A DNA stretch of 64,000 nucleotides from Paludibacteraceae bacterium (GTDB taxonomy: Bacteria > Bacteroidota > Bacteroidia > Bacteroidales > Paludibacteraceae): NCBI GenBank assembly GCA_017961765.1, contig JAGCWQ010000221.1:1-64000 (forward strand), read 5' to 3'. The notes below the pieces were generated by a model. The model had not been told where the DNA came from and searched no databases. It saw only the letters and a program-made list of their open reading frames with translations. This document shows, piece after piece, positions 36,702 to 49,864 of the stretch; position 1 is the stretch's first letter; every line of letters begins with the position of its first letter. Both the position numbers and the translations under genes were made by a program.

Positions 36702-39314
36702 ATGGCCAAGGTAGAAACTCCGTTGATGAAGCAGTATTATGAGATGAAATCGAAACATCCTGATGCTGTTCTCCTTTTTCGTGTGGGTGATTTTTATGAA
36801 ACGTTTTCGGATGATGCCATCAAGACTTCTGAAATTTTGGGTATAACGCTTACTCGTCGTGCCAACGGGTCTGCTTCGTCTGTCGAGTTGGCGGGCTTTC
36901 CCCACCATGCCTTGGATACCTACCTTCCGAAATTGGTTCGCGCGGGACAGCGTGTGGCTATATGCGACCAGTTGGAAGACCCGAAACTGGCCAAGACCTT
37001 GGTGAAGCGAGGAATCACAGAGCTGGTGACACCGGGAGTTTCCATTAACGATAATGTGTTGGATTACAAGGAGAATAACTTCTTGGCTTCTGTCCATCTC
37101 TCGAAAAAGGCTGCGGGTGTCGCATTCCTGGATATTTCTACGGGTGAATTCCTGACGGCCGAGGGTCCTTTTGATTATGTCGATAAATTGCTGAACAGCA
37201 TGTCACCTAAGGAGGTGCTCTATGAGCGTGGCAAGAGAGCTCAGTTTGAGGAGCATTTCGGGGCGAAATACTATACGTTTGAAATGGATGATTGGGTCTT
37301 CACTTCCGAGTCGGCCAACGACCGTCTGTTGAAGCATTTCCAGACCAAGAACTTGAAGGGATTCGGTGTCCAGAATCTGGAGTTGGGTATTATCGCCTCT
37401 GGAGCGATTCTCCACTATATGGATATTACGCAGCATTTCCAGTTGGGACATATCACTCACCTCTCCCGCATAGAGGAGGATCGCTATGTATGGCTGGATC
37501 AGTTCACCATCCGCAACTTGGAGTTGTATGGCACTATTCACGAAGGGGGACAGACGTTGGCGGGTATTCTCGACAATACGATTACGCCGATGGGAGCGCG
37601 CTTGCTCCGTCGCTGGATTGCCTTCCCGTTGAAGGATGTGAAGCCGATCAATGAGCGGTTGGATATCGTGGAGAGTTTTTTCCGTCACTTGGAATTGAAA
37701 ACTATCCTGAACGAGAATCTTTCTACTATCGGCGATTTGGAACGTATCATCTCCAAGGTGGCTGTCGGACGTGTCACGCCTCGTGAGGTGGTGCAGTTGA
37801 AGGTGGCTTTGACTTCCATCCTTCCGATTAAGGAGGCTTGCTTGGCGAGCGATAACGAAGGGTTGAGGCGTATAGGTGAGCAGTTGAATCCTTGTCCGAC
37901 CATTCGGGAGAAGATTGACAAGGTGATTGTCAACGACCCATCCAACATGCTGAATAAAGGTGGTGTCGTGGCCGATGGCGTCAACGAGGAGTTGGATGAG
38001 TTGCGGAAAATCGCCCATTCAGGTAAGGGCTACCTTTTGCAGATCCAGCAACGAGAGTCTGATGCGACGGGTATTCCAAGTTTGAAAATCAGTTACAACA
38101 ATGTCTTCGGCTACTACATCGAAGTACGCAATACGCATAAGGACAAAGTGCCTGAATCGTGGATTAGGAAGCAGACGCTGACGAATGCCGAGCGTTACAT
38201 CACGCAGGAGTTGAAGGAGTACGAAGAAAAAATCTTGGGAGCTGAAGACAAAATTTTGGCTCTCGAATCGAAGATATACAACGATTTGGTTTTGGAGTTG
38301 GCAGAATATATCCCAGCTATCCAAGTCAATTCCAATCTTTTGGCGCAGGTGGATTGCCTGCTCTCTTTCGCCAAAGTCTCTGCTGCCAATAAGTATGTGC
38401 GTGCGGAGGTGAACGAGAGCGACATCATCGATATTCATCAGGGACGTCACCCCGTGATAGAGCGTCAGTTGCCTATTGGGGAGTCTTACATTGCCAACGA
38501 CCTCTTCTTAGATAGCAATTCCCAGCAGATCATTATGATTACGGGCCCGAACATGGCGGGTAAGTCGGCTTTGCTTCGACAGACGGCCTTGATTGTCTTG
38601 ATGGCGCAGGTGGGTTGTTTTGTTCCTGCCGAGTCGGCTAAGATTGGTGTGGTGGATAAGATCTTTACGCGTGTGGGAGCTTCGGACAACATCTCCATGG
38701 GCGAGTCCACCTTTATGGTGGAGATGAATGAGGCGGCGAGCATCATCAACAACCTTTCCCAGCGTAGCTTGGTTCTTTTTGACGAGTTGGGAAGGGGCAC
38801 GAGTACCTACGACGGTATCTCCATCGCATGGGCGATTGTGGAGCATATCCATGAGCACCCGAAGGCGAAGGCAAAGACCCTTTTCGCTACGCACTACCAT
38901 GAGTTGAACGAGATGGAGAAGACCTATACCCGCATTAAGAATTACAATGTCTCGGTGAAGGAGGTGGATGGCAAGGTCATCTTCCTTCGTAAGTTGCAGA
39001 AGGGCGGAAGCGAGCATAGTTTCGGTATCCATGTGGCCAAGTTGGCGGGTCTTCCACAGAGCGTGGTCAACCGTGCCAACGAGATTTTGAAGCAGTTGGA
39101 GGACAATAACCGTGGCAACGGGGAGATCTCCAAGCCAGTGAAGGAGATTGCCCAACATAAGGAGGGGTATCAGCTCAGCATCTTCCAGTTGGATGACCCT
39201 GTCCTCTCTCAGGTAAGGGATGAGATTGTCAATCTGGATGTCAACAACTTAACCCCGTTGGAGGCCTTGAACAAATTGAACGATATAAAACGGATCGTAA
39301 CGGGGAAAAGCTGA
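36702..39314 (+). CDS. mutS: DNA mismatch repair protein MutS
   Basis: The 870-residue protein recognises mismatches and starts their repair with MutL. The mismatch-reading Phe-x-Glu is in [13 protein letters not shown] near residue 30. Walker A is [13 protein letters not shown] near residue 615 and Walker B is [16 protein letters not shown] near 690, followed by the conserved THYHEL. Length and order are those of MutS1. The 293-base space upstream has no clear promoter. A terminator follows at 39321-39347. Confidence 0.97.
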   Translation: MAKVETPLMKQYYEMKSKHPDAVLLFRVGDFYETFSDDAIKTSEILGITLTRRANGSASSVELAGFPHHALDTYLPKLVRAGQRVAICDQLEDPKLAKTLVKRGITELVTPGVSINDNVLDYKENNFLASVHLSKKAAGVAFLDISTGEFLTAEGPFDYVDKLLNSMSPKEVLYERGKRAQFEEHFGAKYYTFEMDDWVFTSESANDRLLKHFQTKNLKGFGVQNLELGIIASGAILHYMDITQHFQLGHITHLSRIEEDRYVWLDQFTIRNLELYGTIHEGGQTLAGILDNTITPMGARLLRRWIAFPLKDVKPINERLDIVESFFRHLELKTILNENLSTIGDLERIISKVAVGRVTPREVVQLKVALTSILPIKEACLASDNEGLRRIGEQLNPCPTIREKIDKVIVNDPSNMLNKGGVVADGVNEELDELRKIAHSGKGYLLQIQQRESDATGIPSLKISYNNVFGYYIEVRNTHKDKVPESWIRKQTLTNAERYITQELKEYEEKILGAEDKILALESKIYNDLVLELAEYIPAIQVNSNLLAQVDCLLSFAKVSAANKYVRAEVNESDIIDIHQGRHPVIERQLPIGESYIANDLFLDSNSQQIIMITGPNMAGKSALLRQTALIVLMAQVGCFVPAESAKIGVVDKIFTRVGASDNISMGESTFMVEMNEAASIINNLSQRSLVLFDELGRGTSTYDGISIAWAIVEHIHEHPKAKAKTLFATHYHELNEMEKTYTRIKNYNVSVKEVDGKVIFLRKLQKGGSEHSFGIHVAKLAGLPQSVVNRANEILKQLEDNNRGNGEISKPVKEIAQHKEGYQLSIFQLDDPVLSQVRDEIVNLDVNNLTPLEALNKLNDIKRIVTGKS

Positions 39315-39320
39315 TTAATA

Positions 39321-39347
39321 AAGGGGTGTCGATGTCGCCCCTTTTGT
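39321..39347 (+). terminator. mutS terminator
   Basis: AAGGGG at 39321-39326 pairs with CCCCTT at 39338-39343 (the stem can extend through TG/CG) and TTTGTT follows. It lies 6 bases after the mutS stop. Confidence 0.7.
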
Positions 39348-39443
39348 TCCCCTATCCCCGTCACAAAGAGACGACATAATTATTAGCCCCATGCTTCAGT
39401 GTGGGGAGATAAAGAAATCCCTATGGCTAATTCCTTGTTATCA

Positions 39444-39474
39444 TTGGCAGGTAGCTGTTTATTTTGTAAATTTG
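39444..39474 (+). promoter_or_regulatory. uvrA promoter
   Basis: TTG at 39444-39446, a 20-base spacer and TAAATTTG at 39467-39474 fit the Bacteroidota promoter. The start site would be about 80 bases before the chosen uvrA ATG. A CCCCA/TGGGG hairpin lies upstream near 39389-39408. Confidence 0.6.
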
Positions 39475-39559
39475 CACGTTTTCGGAAATCGCTCCTTAAA
39501 CGACAATAAAGGTATCAACCAATAAGCAAATGGGGAGACAATCCCTCTTATGGATAAAT

Positions 39560-42409
<2,850 letters not shown>

Positions 42410-42436
42410 ATCAAGGTATGACTTTATTGTATTTAA

Positions 42437-42475
42437 ACGAAGAGACGGAGTAGGCTTCGTCTCTTCGTCTTATTA
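42437..42475 (+). terminator. uvrA terminator
   Basis: ACGAAGAGACG (42437-42447) pairs with CGTCTCTTCGT (42458-42468), with CTTATTATT after it. Confidence 0.85.
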
Positions 42476-42665
42476 TTAGGCCTCATTTGAAAATTTTTTT
42501 TTACTTGCAGTCCCCTTTCCTTTGTGAGATTCCCTTTTTAACTATATATTTCTTCTACCGTTCTGTGATTTTCCCCATATAAATGATGTTTTTTAGAACA
42601 CACCTTTTATATTTGTAATCGGGGCTGCGTTATGGAAGCCTAATGTTCAACTAAATAGCTGTATC

Positions 42666-43208
42666 ATGAAAAAACTTTTTATTTCTCTATGTGCCACATT
42701 CTTCTTGTCGGGGCTCGTTTCTTGTGACAAGGAGGACGATTCTGCGGATGGGGAGCAGAACGTTCAAAAGGAGGATGATAAGGACAATAAGGATTCCGAT
42801 TCGGACAATAAGGACGACGGAGAAGGTACAAACGAGGGGAAAAATGAGGTCAAGAGAATCCGTGTGCATGACCTATCCCCTTATGTCGGGAAGTGGGTTT
42901 CCTCTATTACCTATACGGGAAGTTACCAGGAGATGCCTGACGGGACTAAATACTCGACGGGGATATGGTCTTCACTTACGGTGACGGAAAGTGGGGTTAT
43001 CCTTGTTTTTGATGGAGAACCTAATAAGGAGTATAAGGGAGCCTTCGATTCGGCCAATGGAACTATTTCCTACTCAGAGGATGCTTTGGAAGTCTGGTTT
43101 GTTCCCGCTCATGGTTATACTAGTGACTGTTTAGAGATAGGAATTAAGCCGACGGAAGTGGGTGGATTCGCCTATCTTTTCGGTGCGGGATATTTCTATC
43201 CGGATTGA
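42666..43208 (+). CDS. Small lipoprotein with acidic linker
   Basis: The 180-residue protein starts MKKLFISLCATFFLSGLVSC, a lipoprotein signal with the cysteine followed by DKEDD. Acidic residues at this place are the known surface-export signal of Bacteroidota lipoproteins. A low-complexity linker of Asp, Lys, Asn and Glu (about residues 21-62) leads to a small domain of about 115 residues (LSPYVGKWVSSITYTG ... SLTVTESGVILVF). This is perhaps a lipocalin-like beta barrel, but I do not recognise a family. TATATTTG at 42608-42615 is a possible -7 element. The gene stands alone between uvrA and a convergent acetyltransferase gene. Confidence 0.8.
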   Translation: MKKLFISLCATFFLSGLVSCDKEDDSADGEQNVQKEDDKDNKDSDSDNKDDGEGTNEGKNEVKRIRVHDLSPYVGKWVSSITYTGSYQEMPDGTKYSTGIWSSLTVTESGVILVFDGEPNKEYKGAFDSANGTISYSEDALEVWFVPAHGYTSDCLEIGIKPTEVGGFAYLFGAGYFYPD

Positions 43209-43228
43209 GAAAGTGCTCAAAAACAAAA

Positions 43229-43251
43229 GAGGCGGGAACAGGTCCCGCCTC
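43229..43251. terminator. Convergent terminator between the lipoprotein and GNAT genes
   Basis: GAGGCGGGA (43229-43237) pairs with TCCCGCCTC (43243-43251). On the minus strand it is followed by TTTTGTTTTTG, so it works best for the acetyltransferase gene. Confidence 0.82.
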
Positions 43252-43307
43252 AAATATCTCAGCCATCAAAATGAGCAAAATGTTCTGCGCCAATAATTGC
43301 CTAAACG

Positions 43308-43841
43308 TTAGGCAATGGTTTTCTCCATTAGGATGTCAGTCCTTTCATGGCCGGCGTGTTGCAAAGGAATACGTATGAAACCGAATCGTTCGTAAAGGTG
43401 GATGGCTGCTTTTAACAAGTGGTTGGTTTCTAAGAATATCCGTTTCCCGTTTCTCTCGTGGGCTTTCTCTATGCAGGCATCCATCAGCATCTTGCCTATG
43501 CCCTTCCCACGGATGGAGTTGTCCACAGCGAACTTCGCCACTTCAAAATCATACCTAGGGTCGGTTGCCTTAACTAAGGAGCAGGTGCCTACGGCTTTCC
43601 CCTCGTATTCCGCCATGAAGATGTAGCCTCCGTTCTCTGTTATCTTTTCGGGATGGTTCAAAACTTTTTCGTCTGATTCTTCGACCGTGAAGAGGTCGCT
43701 TATCCATTGCACGTTGAGAGCCTTGTAGGCGTTGTGGTGTTTTTTCTCATCAAATAGCACGATGGATACTTCTTGTGTGGGGTTACTTCTCTTTGTCCAA
43801 TCCCCAGTCATTGAATTTTTTAGAAAATGTTTTGTGTTCAT
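43308..43841 (-). CDS. GNAT-family N-acetyltransferase
   Basis: The protein of about 177 residues moves an acetyl group from acetyl-CoA to an unknown amine. The acetyl-CoA loop is seen in VDNSIRGKGIGKMLMDAC, with the typical FLETNHLLKAAIHLYERFGF after it. The ATG at 43841 (MNTKHFLKN) is chosen; upstream codons to 43937 run into the divergent promoter region and are not convincing. The gene is divergent from an Lrp-type regulator, which could control it, but no operator is seen. Confidence 0.87.
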   Translation of the reverse strand: MNTKHFLKNSMTGDWTKRSNPTQEVSIVLFDEKKHHNAYKALNVQWISDLFTVEESDEKVLNHPEKITENGGYIFMAEYEGKAVGTCSLVKATDPRYDFEVAKFAVDNSIRGKGIGKMLMDACIEKAHERNGKRIFLETNHLLKAAIHLYERFGFIRIPLQHAGHERTDILMEKTIA

Positions 43842-43960
43842 TTTGTCGTTTTTTGTGGATTCATCATCCAAATCCGATGCAAAAATAAGGTTCTTTTCCC
43901 TATTTGTGAAAAGTTCTTTGCAAATAAGATAAAACAACTATTTTGACTGTTGTTTGATTG

Positions 43961-43989
43961 TTGTGTTGGAATAATTTTCTGTATATTTG
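43961..43989 (+). promoter_or_regulatory. Promoter of the Lrp-type regulator
   Basis: TTG at 43961-43963, an 18-base spacer and TATATTTG at 43982-43989 match the Bacteroidota promoter. The ATG at 44012 follows after 22 bases, so the leader is very short. Confidence 0.6.
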
Positions 43990-44011
43990 TGCCGTTTTAG
44001 AATAGAGGTTT

Positions 44012-44470
44012 ATGTTAGACAAGACGGATAAGGATATATTGCGCATCTTGCAGCAGAATGCGAAACTGACGACAAAGGAGTTGGCTGCCTCGGTGAATTT
44101 GTCATCTACTCCCGTGTTTGAACGCCAGAAACGGTTGGAGAACGAGGGCTATATACGGAAGTATGTGGCGGTGGCCGACCCAGAGAAGTTGGGTTTGGGC
44201 ATTCTTGTCTTCTGCAACGTGAGGTTGAACCAGCATACGCGGACTAATGGTAATGATTTTGTGGAGGCCATCAATGCGATGGAGGAGGTCGTAGAGTGCT
44301 ATAATACGTCAGGTGAATACGATTTCATGTTGAAGGTCTATGCAAAAGATATGAAAGATTATCAGGATTTCATCATAGGCAAATTGGGGGCGATAGATTG
44401 TATAGGCGCCTTGCATAGCATCTTCGTCATGGGAGAGGCCAAGAACGCCCACAGCGTACCGGTTGTGTAG
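44012..44470 (+). CDS. Lrp/AsnC-family transcription regulator
   Basis: The 152-residue protein has an N-terminal helix-turn-helix (LDKTDKDILRILQQNAKLTTKELAASVNLS...VFERQKRLENEGYI) and a C-terminal RAM/AsnC ligand-binding domain (VVECYNTSGEYDFMLKVYAKDM). Family members respond to amino acids and often control amino acid metabolism. The target is not known. The neighbours are an acetyltransferase gene (divergent) and asd (convergent), so either could be regulated, but that is a guess. Confidence 0.93.
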   Translation: MLDKTDKDILRILQQNAKLTTKELAASVNLSSTPVFERQKRLENEGYIRKYVAVADPEKLGLGILVFCNVRLNQHTRTNGNDFVEAINAMEEVVECYNTSGEYDFMLKVYAKDMKDYQDFIIGKLGAIDCIGALHSIFVMGEAKNAHSVPVV

Positions 44471-44596
44471 GTTCGGACTTGTACGTGCCTACATCTGGAT
44501 CATCATCACAGCTGTCTCATTAAGAAAGGCCAACGGTGGTAAGGCATTCCGTAGCATCGTAAAAGCTTCGTGGTAGATTAAATCGTCTAGACATAC

Positions 44597-44636
44597 AAAA
44601 GAGGCGACTATCCTTATCGGGTAGCCGCCTCTTTGG
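44597..44636. terminator. Convergent terminator between the Lrp-type gene and asd
   Basis: AAAGAGGCGACTATCC and GGGTAGCCGCCTCTTT form a stem of about 15 bp with one mismatch and one wobble around the loop TTATC. A-rich and T-rich flanks allow it to work for both genes. Confidence 0.82.
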
Positions 44637-44649
44637 TTTATGTGGTTAA

Positions 44650-45663
44650 TTATTTCTTGATGCCGTTTACCTTGATCAAGTACTCTGCAATTTGAACAGC
44701 GTTCAAGGCTGCACCCTTTTTGATTTGGTCGCCTACGATCCAGAAAGTCAAACCGTTCTCGTTTGCCAAATCCTTGCGGATACGGCCTACGTAAACATCG
44801 TCCTTACCTGCCAAGAAGAGTGGCATAGGGTATTTCTTGTTTGCTGGGTCGTCCATCAATTGAAGACCTTCGCCCTTTGCGAATGCGGCGCGAGCCTCTT
44901 CTACGCTGATAGGCTTCTCTGTCTCCACCCAAATAGATTCGGAGTGGGAGCGGAGGGAAGGAACGCGGACACACATAGCGGAGCAGTTCACGTCGCTGTG
45001 CATGATCTTCTTGGTCTCGTTAAACATCTTCATCTCCTCTTTCGTGTAGCCGTTTTCAGTGAAAACGTCGATTTGAGGGATGACGTTGTAGGCCAATTGA
45101 TAAGCGAACTTATTGACCGTGACAGGTTTGTTGTCCAACACCTCTCTGTATTGTTGTTCGAGTTCGGCCATGGCAGCAGCACCGGCACCGCTGGCAGCTT
45201 GGTAGCTGGAAACGTGGATACGCTTGATGTGGCTGATGTTCTCCAATGGTTGCAAAGCAACGACCATCATGATGGTGGTACAGTTAGGGTTTGCAATGAT
45301 GTTGCGAGGGCGGTTCAATGCGTCTGCCGCATTGCACTCAGGGACTACCAAAGGAACGTCGTTGTCCATACGGAATGCGCTCGAGTTGTCAATCATGACG
45401 GCACCATACTTCGTTATGGTTTCAGCGTACTCCTTAGAAATGCCTGCACCTGCTGAGGTGAATGCGATGTCTATGTCCTTGAAGTCGTCATTGTGCTTAA
45501 GTTCTTTGACAACATATTTCTTGCCCTTGAACTCATACTCTGTTCCAGCACTGCGAGATGAACCGAAAAGTACTAACTCTGAAACTGGGAAATTTCTTTC
45601 CGCCAAAACGCGAAGGAACTCTTGTCCTACCGCACCGCTTGCACCAACAATTGCTACTCTCAT
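44650..45663 (-). CDS. asd: Aspartate-semialdehyde dehydrogenase
   Basis: The 337-residue enzyme makes aspartate semialdehyde, the branch point to lysine/diaminopimelate, threonine and methionine. The NADP-binding [14 protein letters not shown] is at the N-terminus. The catalytic cysteine is in NPNCTTIMM near residue 129, and [13 protein letters not shown] follows. The ATG at 45663 ([10 protein letters not shown]) is chosen since it places the Rossmann strand at the start, as in the family; the frame upstream codes for no conserved sequence. Its product feeds DapA/DapB, whose dapB gene is elsewhere in this window. Confidence 0.96.
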   Translation of the reverse strand: MRVAIVGASGAVGQEFLRVLAERNFPVSELVLFGSSRSAGTEYEFKGKKYVVKELKHNDDFKDIDIAFTSAGAGISKEYAETITKYGAVMIDNSSAFRMDNDVPLVVPECNAADALNRPRNIIANPNCTTIMMVVALQPLENISHIKRIHVSSYQAASGAGAAAMAELEQQYREVLDNKPVTVNKFAYQLAYNVIPQIDVFTENGYTKEEMKMFNETKKIMHSDVNCSAMCVRVPSLRSHSESIWVETEKPISVEEARAAFAKGEGLQLMDDPANKKYPMPLFLAGKDDVYVGRIRKDLANENGLTFWIVGDQIKKGAALNAVQIAEYLIKVNGIKK

Positions 45664-45685
45664 TGTTTGTCGAATTATATTATAA

Positions 45686-45715
45686 TTGAACTTTTTCCGA
45701 AATTTCGTATATTTG
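45686..45715 (+). promoter_or_regulatory. Promoter of the lamin-tail-domain gene
   Basis: TTG (45686-45688), a 19-base spacer and TATATTTG (45708-45715) fit the Bacteroidota promoter. It lies in the 97-base divergent region between asd and the gene at 45761. Confidence 0.65.
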
Positions 45716-45760
45716 CTAATTTTCTGCAAAGATAATTCTTTAATCAACACTAACGTTAAA

Positions 45761-47488
45761 ATGAGACTGTTTTATTTGTTCGTTTTTTTGTTTGTTTCTA
45801 GTTCTGCTGTTTTGTGTGCTTCCACAGGAAGTCAATATGACGGAAACAAAATGTTTAAGTTATGGTCGGGTGAAAGGGATAATTTCATCTTGACTGACAG
45901 TGCTTTACAACTTCAGGCTCCACAAGAGTCGAGAAAATCGTATCTCTTTACGTCCTCTTCCGTTTTTGGCGAAGCGGAATGGCAGTTGAGGCTTCGCTTG
46001 GGCTTTAATCCTTCGGGAAGCAACTATGTCCGTTTCTATTTGTCGAGCAATTCTCCTGATCTGAAGGGAAACTTGGAGGGCTATTTCGTCCAGATTGGGA
46101 ACGCATCCGACCAGATTTTGCTTTATCGGCAGAATGGGACTTCTGTCCGAAAATTGGTGGCAAGTGAGGCGCGACGCTTGGACTCCGACTCTTTGGATGT
46201 GGAGATTCGTGTCAACCGAACCTCTTCGGGAGAGTGGACGCTTGCCTCCAAGGTCAACGGAGAGGCCTCTTTCTCTAAGGAGGGTACGGCTAAGGATGAG
46301 ACCTTCACTTCCTGCTATTTCATGGGGATTCTGTGCAATTACACGGCAACCCGAAGGACGCAGTTCTATTTCGATCACCTCTCGGTTCAAGGGGAGGAGT
46401 TCCGAGACGATACGCCCCCGACTCTTCGGGAGGTGGAGAAAAGTGATACGTGCGTGTGCCTCTCCTTCTCCGAACGGATTGATTCCCAGCGTGTGTCACT
46501 CTATTTTGACGGAGATCCTATCGTTGGAATTTGGAATGCCAATGCGACCCAGTTGACCTTAGTGTTTGACCAGCCTTTGCAGCGTGGAGTATTGCATCGA
46601 CTCTCTTTGCAAGGGATTGTTGACATGGCAGGCAACGAATTGATCGATACGCTCCTTGACGTGGTTTTGGAAGAACCTTTAAAGCATGGAGATTTGGTCA
46701 TCAACGAATTGCTTTTCCACCCTTATGAGGGCGGAGTGGACTATGTGGAACTTTACAATCGGAGTGGTAAGTATGTGAACCTTGGTGGCTTGCTCCTCGC
46801 TTCCTATAAGTCGGATTCGTTCCTTTATGCGGCGAAACGGCTTCCCGACAGGATGCTTGCCCCGGAGGAGTATGTGGTGATTACGACCGACTCGAATGCG
46901 GTTTGCCAATTCTATGATTGTCAGGCAAGTGGAGTGTTTCTTATCTTGGATAAATTACCGGCATACGGAAATACAAAAGGGAGTGTTGTCTTGGCAACGA
47001 GGGATAGTTTGGTTATTGACGATTTCAGGTATCAGGAGTCCATGCACGACGACCTATTGAAAGGAAAGGCAGGAGTGGCTTTGGAACGGGTATCGCCTGA
47101 TTCGGACGATTGGGCCTCTGCATCTGCCACTTCCAACTATGGCACTCCCGGCTATCGGAACTCTTCGGTATCAAATGGATTGGACGAGGTGAAACTTGAT
47201 CAGGAGGTCTGTTTCCCGCAGCGTGGAGAGGAGGGCGGAATAGTCCTCTCTTATCGTTTTGCGCAGCCGGGCTATTATGCCTATGCGTCTGTTTTCAACC
47301 TTAATGGCGTCTGTGTGCGCCATCTGCTCCAAAATCAACTTTTAGGGACGAGTGGACAAGTGGAATGGGACGGTATGAGCGACAGTGGAGTTTTGCAGCC
47401 TATTGCCCCCTATATAATTCTGTTTGAGGCGCATAACGCCCAAGGAAATCTCATCCGCAGAAAGTTTGTTTGTGTGGTGAGCCAATAG
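45761..47488 (+). CDS. Secreted lamin-tail-domain protein
   Basis: The 575-residue protein begins with a signal peptide ([19 protein letters not shown]). Residues about 25-215 look like a concanavalin/LamG-type beta sandwich. Residues about 220-310 ([20 protein letters not shown] ... [11 protein letters not shown]) look like a bacterial Ig-like domain (Big_5). Residues about 320-475 are a lamin tail domain ([30 protein letters not shown]). The C-terminus ([22 protein letters not shown] ... RKFVCVVSQ) resembles FlgD-type Ig modules. Similar exported LTD proteins are frequent in Bacteroidota with unknown roles. ATG 45761 is chosen because it begins the signal peptide and follows the promoter. 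Confidence 0.85.
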   Translation: MRLFYLFVFLFVSSSAVLCASTGSQYDGNKMFKLWSGERDNFILTDSALQLQAPQESRKSYLFTSSSVFGEAEWQLRLRLGFNPSGSNYVRFYLSSNSPDLKGNLEGYFVQIGNASDQILLYRQNGTSVRKLVASEARRLDSDSLDVEIRVNRTSSGEWTLASKVNGEASFSKEGTAKDETFTSCYFMGILCNYTATRRTQFYFDHLSVQGEEFRDDTPPTLREVEKSDTCVCLSFSERIDSQRVSLYFDGDPIVGIWNANATQLTLVFDQPLQRGVLHRLSLQGIVDMAGNELIDTLLDVVLEEPLKHGDLVINELLFHPYEGGVDYVELYNRSGKYVNLGGLLLASYKSDSFLYAAKRLPDRMLAPEEYVVITTDSNAVCQFYDCQASGVFLILDKLPAYGNTKGSVVLATRDSLVIDDFRYQESMHDDLLKGKAGVALERVSPDSDDWASASATSNYGTPGYRNSSVSNGLDEVKLDQEVCFPQRGEEGGIVLSYRFAQPGYYAYASVFNLNGVCVRHLLQNQLLGTSGQVEWDGMSDSGVLQPIAPYIILFEAHNAQGNLIRRKFVCVVSQ

Positions 47489-47508
47489 GCAGGGGTAATT
47501 GTATAGCA

Positions 47509-47550
47509 AAACGTAGGGATGTGCACAAGGCGCATTCCTACGTTTCTAAA
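47509..47550. terminator. Convergent terminator between the LTD gene and purN
   Basis: A long stem, AAACGTAGGGATGTGC (47509-47524) with GCGCATTCCTACGTTT (47530-47545), has two wobble pairs and the loop ACAAG. Confidence 0.75.
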
Positions 47551-47578
47551 CCTAAGAGAGGTGTTAACTTCTATATCT

Positions 47579-48151
47579 TTAAGATAGTTTGCTTACTACC
47601 GATTCAATCACTTGAGGGAAATGAGCATACTCCAATTTATGGACTTTTTGAGCCACATCCTCTGGCGTGTCGGTAGGCAAAACTTCGCAGCGGGCTTGAA
47701 AAATAATCGTGCCCGAGTCGAAAAATTCATTCACATAGTGGATGGTGATACCGCTTTCCCGTTCGTGGGCAGCCACAACCGCTTCGTGGACTTTCATGCC
47801 GTACATACCCTTTCCTCCGTAGTTAGGGAGGAGAGCTGGGTGGATATTGACGATTCGGTCAGGGTAGGCCGCCACCAATTCGGCCGGCACTTTTAAAAGG
47901 AATCCAGCCAATACGATGAAATCGATTTGCTCCTTGCGAAGGATTTCCAATACATTTCCCTCCTCCATCTCTTTTTTCGAGAAGACGATAGAGGGGATTC
48001 CCAAGTTTTTAGCCCTTGTCAAGACAAACGCATCTTTCTTGTTGCACAAAACCAATTTTATGTTGACATCCGGGTTGTTCTCGAAATGTTTGATGATATT
48101 TTCTGCGTTGGAACCCGATCCGGAAGCGAAAATTGCCACTTGTTTAGCCAT
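47579..48151 (-). CDS. purN: Phosphoribosylglycinamide formyltransferase
   Basis: The 190-residue enzyme transfers formyl from 10-formyl-tetrahydrofolate to GAR, the third step of purine synthesis. The phosphate-binding ASGSGSNAENI is at the N-terminus. NIHPALLPNYGGKGMYG holds the catalytic Asn and His. ITIHYVNEFFDSG holds the catalytic Asp. Length is normal. It is divergent from acpP, an arrangement also seen in other Bacteroidota. Confidence 0.96.
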   Translation of the reverse strand: MAKQVAIFASGSGSNAENIIKHFENNPDVNIKLVLCNKKDAFVLTRAKNLGIPSIVFSKKEMEEGNVLEILRKEQIDFIVLAGFLLKVPAELVAAYPDRIVNIHPALLPNYGGKGMYGMKVHEAVVAAHERESGITIHYVNEFFDSGTIIFQARCEVLPTDTPEDVAQKVHKLEYAHFPQVIESVVSKLS

Positions 48152-48344
48152 ATTACGTAAACAGTTAAATTATAATGATTTATAAAAAGCAAGCAAGGAT
48201 TGAAAGCTCTGCTGACATGCTCATTTTTGGTGAAAATGTGCAAAATCAATCAAAAAAATGGAAAATAATTATTACATGTCACAGAAAATTCATTTCTTTG
48301 CACCACAAAATTAATATTTATTTATTAACTAAAAAATTTAGATT

Positions 48345-48581
48345 ATGTCAGAAATTGCATCAAGAGTAAAGGCTATTATCGTAGATAAGTTGGGTGTTGA
48401 TGAATCTGAAGTTACTAACGAAGCAAGCTTCACTAACGATCTAGGAGCAGATTCTCTTGACACTGTCGAGTTGATCATGGAATTCGAGAAGGAATTTGGT
48501 GTAACTATTCCAGACGACCAAGCTGAGAAGATCTCTACAGTGGGAGATGCAATAGCTCATATTGAGTCTTTGCAAAAATAA
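48345..48581 (+). CDS. acpP: Acyl carrier protein
   Basis: This 78-residue acidic protein carries acyl chains in fatty acid synthesis. The serine that receives phosphopantetheine is in [16 protein letters not shown] (residue 37). The gene is the first of acpP-fabF-rnc, with fabF starting 23 bases after its stop. The upstream region is AT-rich with TTTCTTTG near 48293-48300, a weak -7 candidate. Confidence 0.98.
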   Translation: MSEIASRVKAIIVDKLGVDESEVTNEASFTNDLGADSLDTVELIMEFEKEFGVTIPDDQAEKISTVGDAIAHIESLQK

Positions 48582-48604
48582 TTTTTTACTCTTTCCGAAA
48601 AAGT

Positions 48605-49864
48605 ATGGAATTAAAAAGAGTAGTAGTAACAGGTCTAGGCGCAGTTACACCTCTTGGCAACAGTGTTCCCGAGTTTTGGGAGAACTTGCTGAAAGGAGTA
48701 AGTGGGGCTGGACCTATTACTCATTTCGACGCTTCCAAGTTTAAGACACAATTCGCCTGCGAGGTTAAAAACTTCGACCCTTTAAAATATTTCGAGAAAA
48801 AAGAGGTTAGGAAATACGACCTTTATGCGCAATTCGCGATTGCAGCCGCAAAGGAAAGTGTTGATGACGCAGCGTTCGATATGGAGAAACTCAATCACGA
48901 CCGCGTGGGTGTGATTTTTGCCTCTGGAATCGGAGGTATAGGCACCTTCGAACAGGAAGTGAAGAATTATGTCACATCAGCAGACGGAGTTCCACGATAT
49001 AATCCATTCTTTATTCCTAAAATGATTGGAGATATAGCTGCTGGACACATCTCCATGATGTACGGTTTCCGTGGCCCTAACTTCGGTACGGTTTCCGCTT
49101 GTGCTTCTTCAACGAATGCTTTAGGTGTTGCTTTTGACCTTATTAGGCTTGGCAAGGCGGATGTCGTTGTTTCTGGTGGTGCAGAGGCTTCTATTACAGC
49201 ATCTGGCGTAGGTGGTTTTACCTCTATGCATGCACTCTCCACTCGCAATGACGAGCCATCCACGGCTTCACGTCCATTTAGCAAGTCCAGAGATGGATTC
49301 GTTATGGGAGAAGGTGCAGCAAGCCTCATATTAGAGGAACTCGAACACGCAAAAGCTCGTGGTGCTAAGATATACGCTGAAATAGCAGGAACGGGTGCTT
49401 CCGCAGACGCATACCACATGACCGCAACCCATCCAGAAGGCTTGGGAGCAACATTGGTTATGGAGAATGCTTTGAAGGATGCAAACATGAAGCCTGAGGA
49501 CATTGATTATATTAATGTTCATGGTACTTCCACACCAGTGGGCGACCCTTCTGAGGTAAAGGCCATTTTGAGAGTTTTCGGAGAGCATGCTTACAAGCTA
49601 AACATCAGTTCTACGAAATCCATGACCGGACACTTGTTGGGTGCGACGGGTGCGTTGGAAACCATCGCAAGCATTTTGTCTGTAAAGAATGATATTGTTC
49701 CTCCAACGATCAACCATTCGGATGACGATAAGGATCCGGAGATTGACGACAAATTGAACTTCACGTTCAACAAGGCTCAAAAGAGAGTCGTGCGTGCGGC
49801 TTTGTCCAACACGTTTGGCTTTGGCGGACACAATTCTTCTATAATTGTTAAGAAATTTGCGTAG
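48605..49864 (+). CDS. fabF: 3-oxoacyl-ACP synthase II
   Basis: The 419-residue condensing enzyme elongates acyl-ACP with malonyl-ACP. The catalytic triad is visible: Cys in SACASSTNALG near residue 164, His in VHGTSTPVGD near 304 and His in MTGHLLGATGA near 340. The end, NTFGFGGHNSSIIV, is typical. Length is normal. It is translated between acpP and rnc. Confidence 0.98.
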   Translation: MELKRVVVTGLGAVTPLGNSVPEFWENLLKGVSGAGPITHFDASKFKTQFACEVKNFDPLKYFEKKEVRKYDLYAQFAIAAAKESVDDAAFDMEKLNHDRVGVIFASGIGGIGTFEQEVKNYVTSADGVPRYNPFFIPKMIGDIAAGHISMMYGFRGPNFGTVSACASSTNALGVAFDLIRLGKADVVVSGGAEASITASGVGGFTSMHALSTRNDEPSTASRPFSKSRDGFVMGEGAASLILEELEHAKARGAKIYAEIAGTGASADAYHMTATHPEGLGATLVMENALKDANMKPEDIDYINVHGTSTPVGDPSEVKAILRVFGEHAYKLNISSTKSMTGHLLGATGALETIASILSVKNDIVPPTINHSDDDKDPEIDDKLNFTFNKAQKRVVRAALSNTFGFGGHNSSIIVKKFA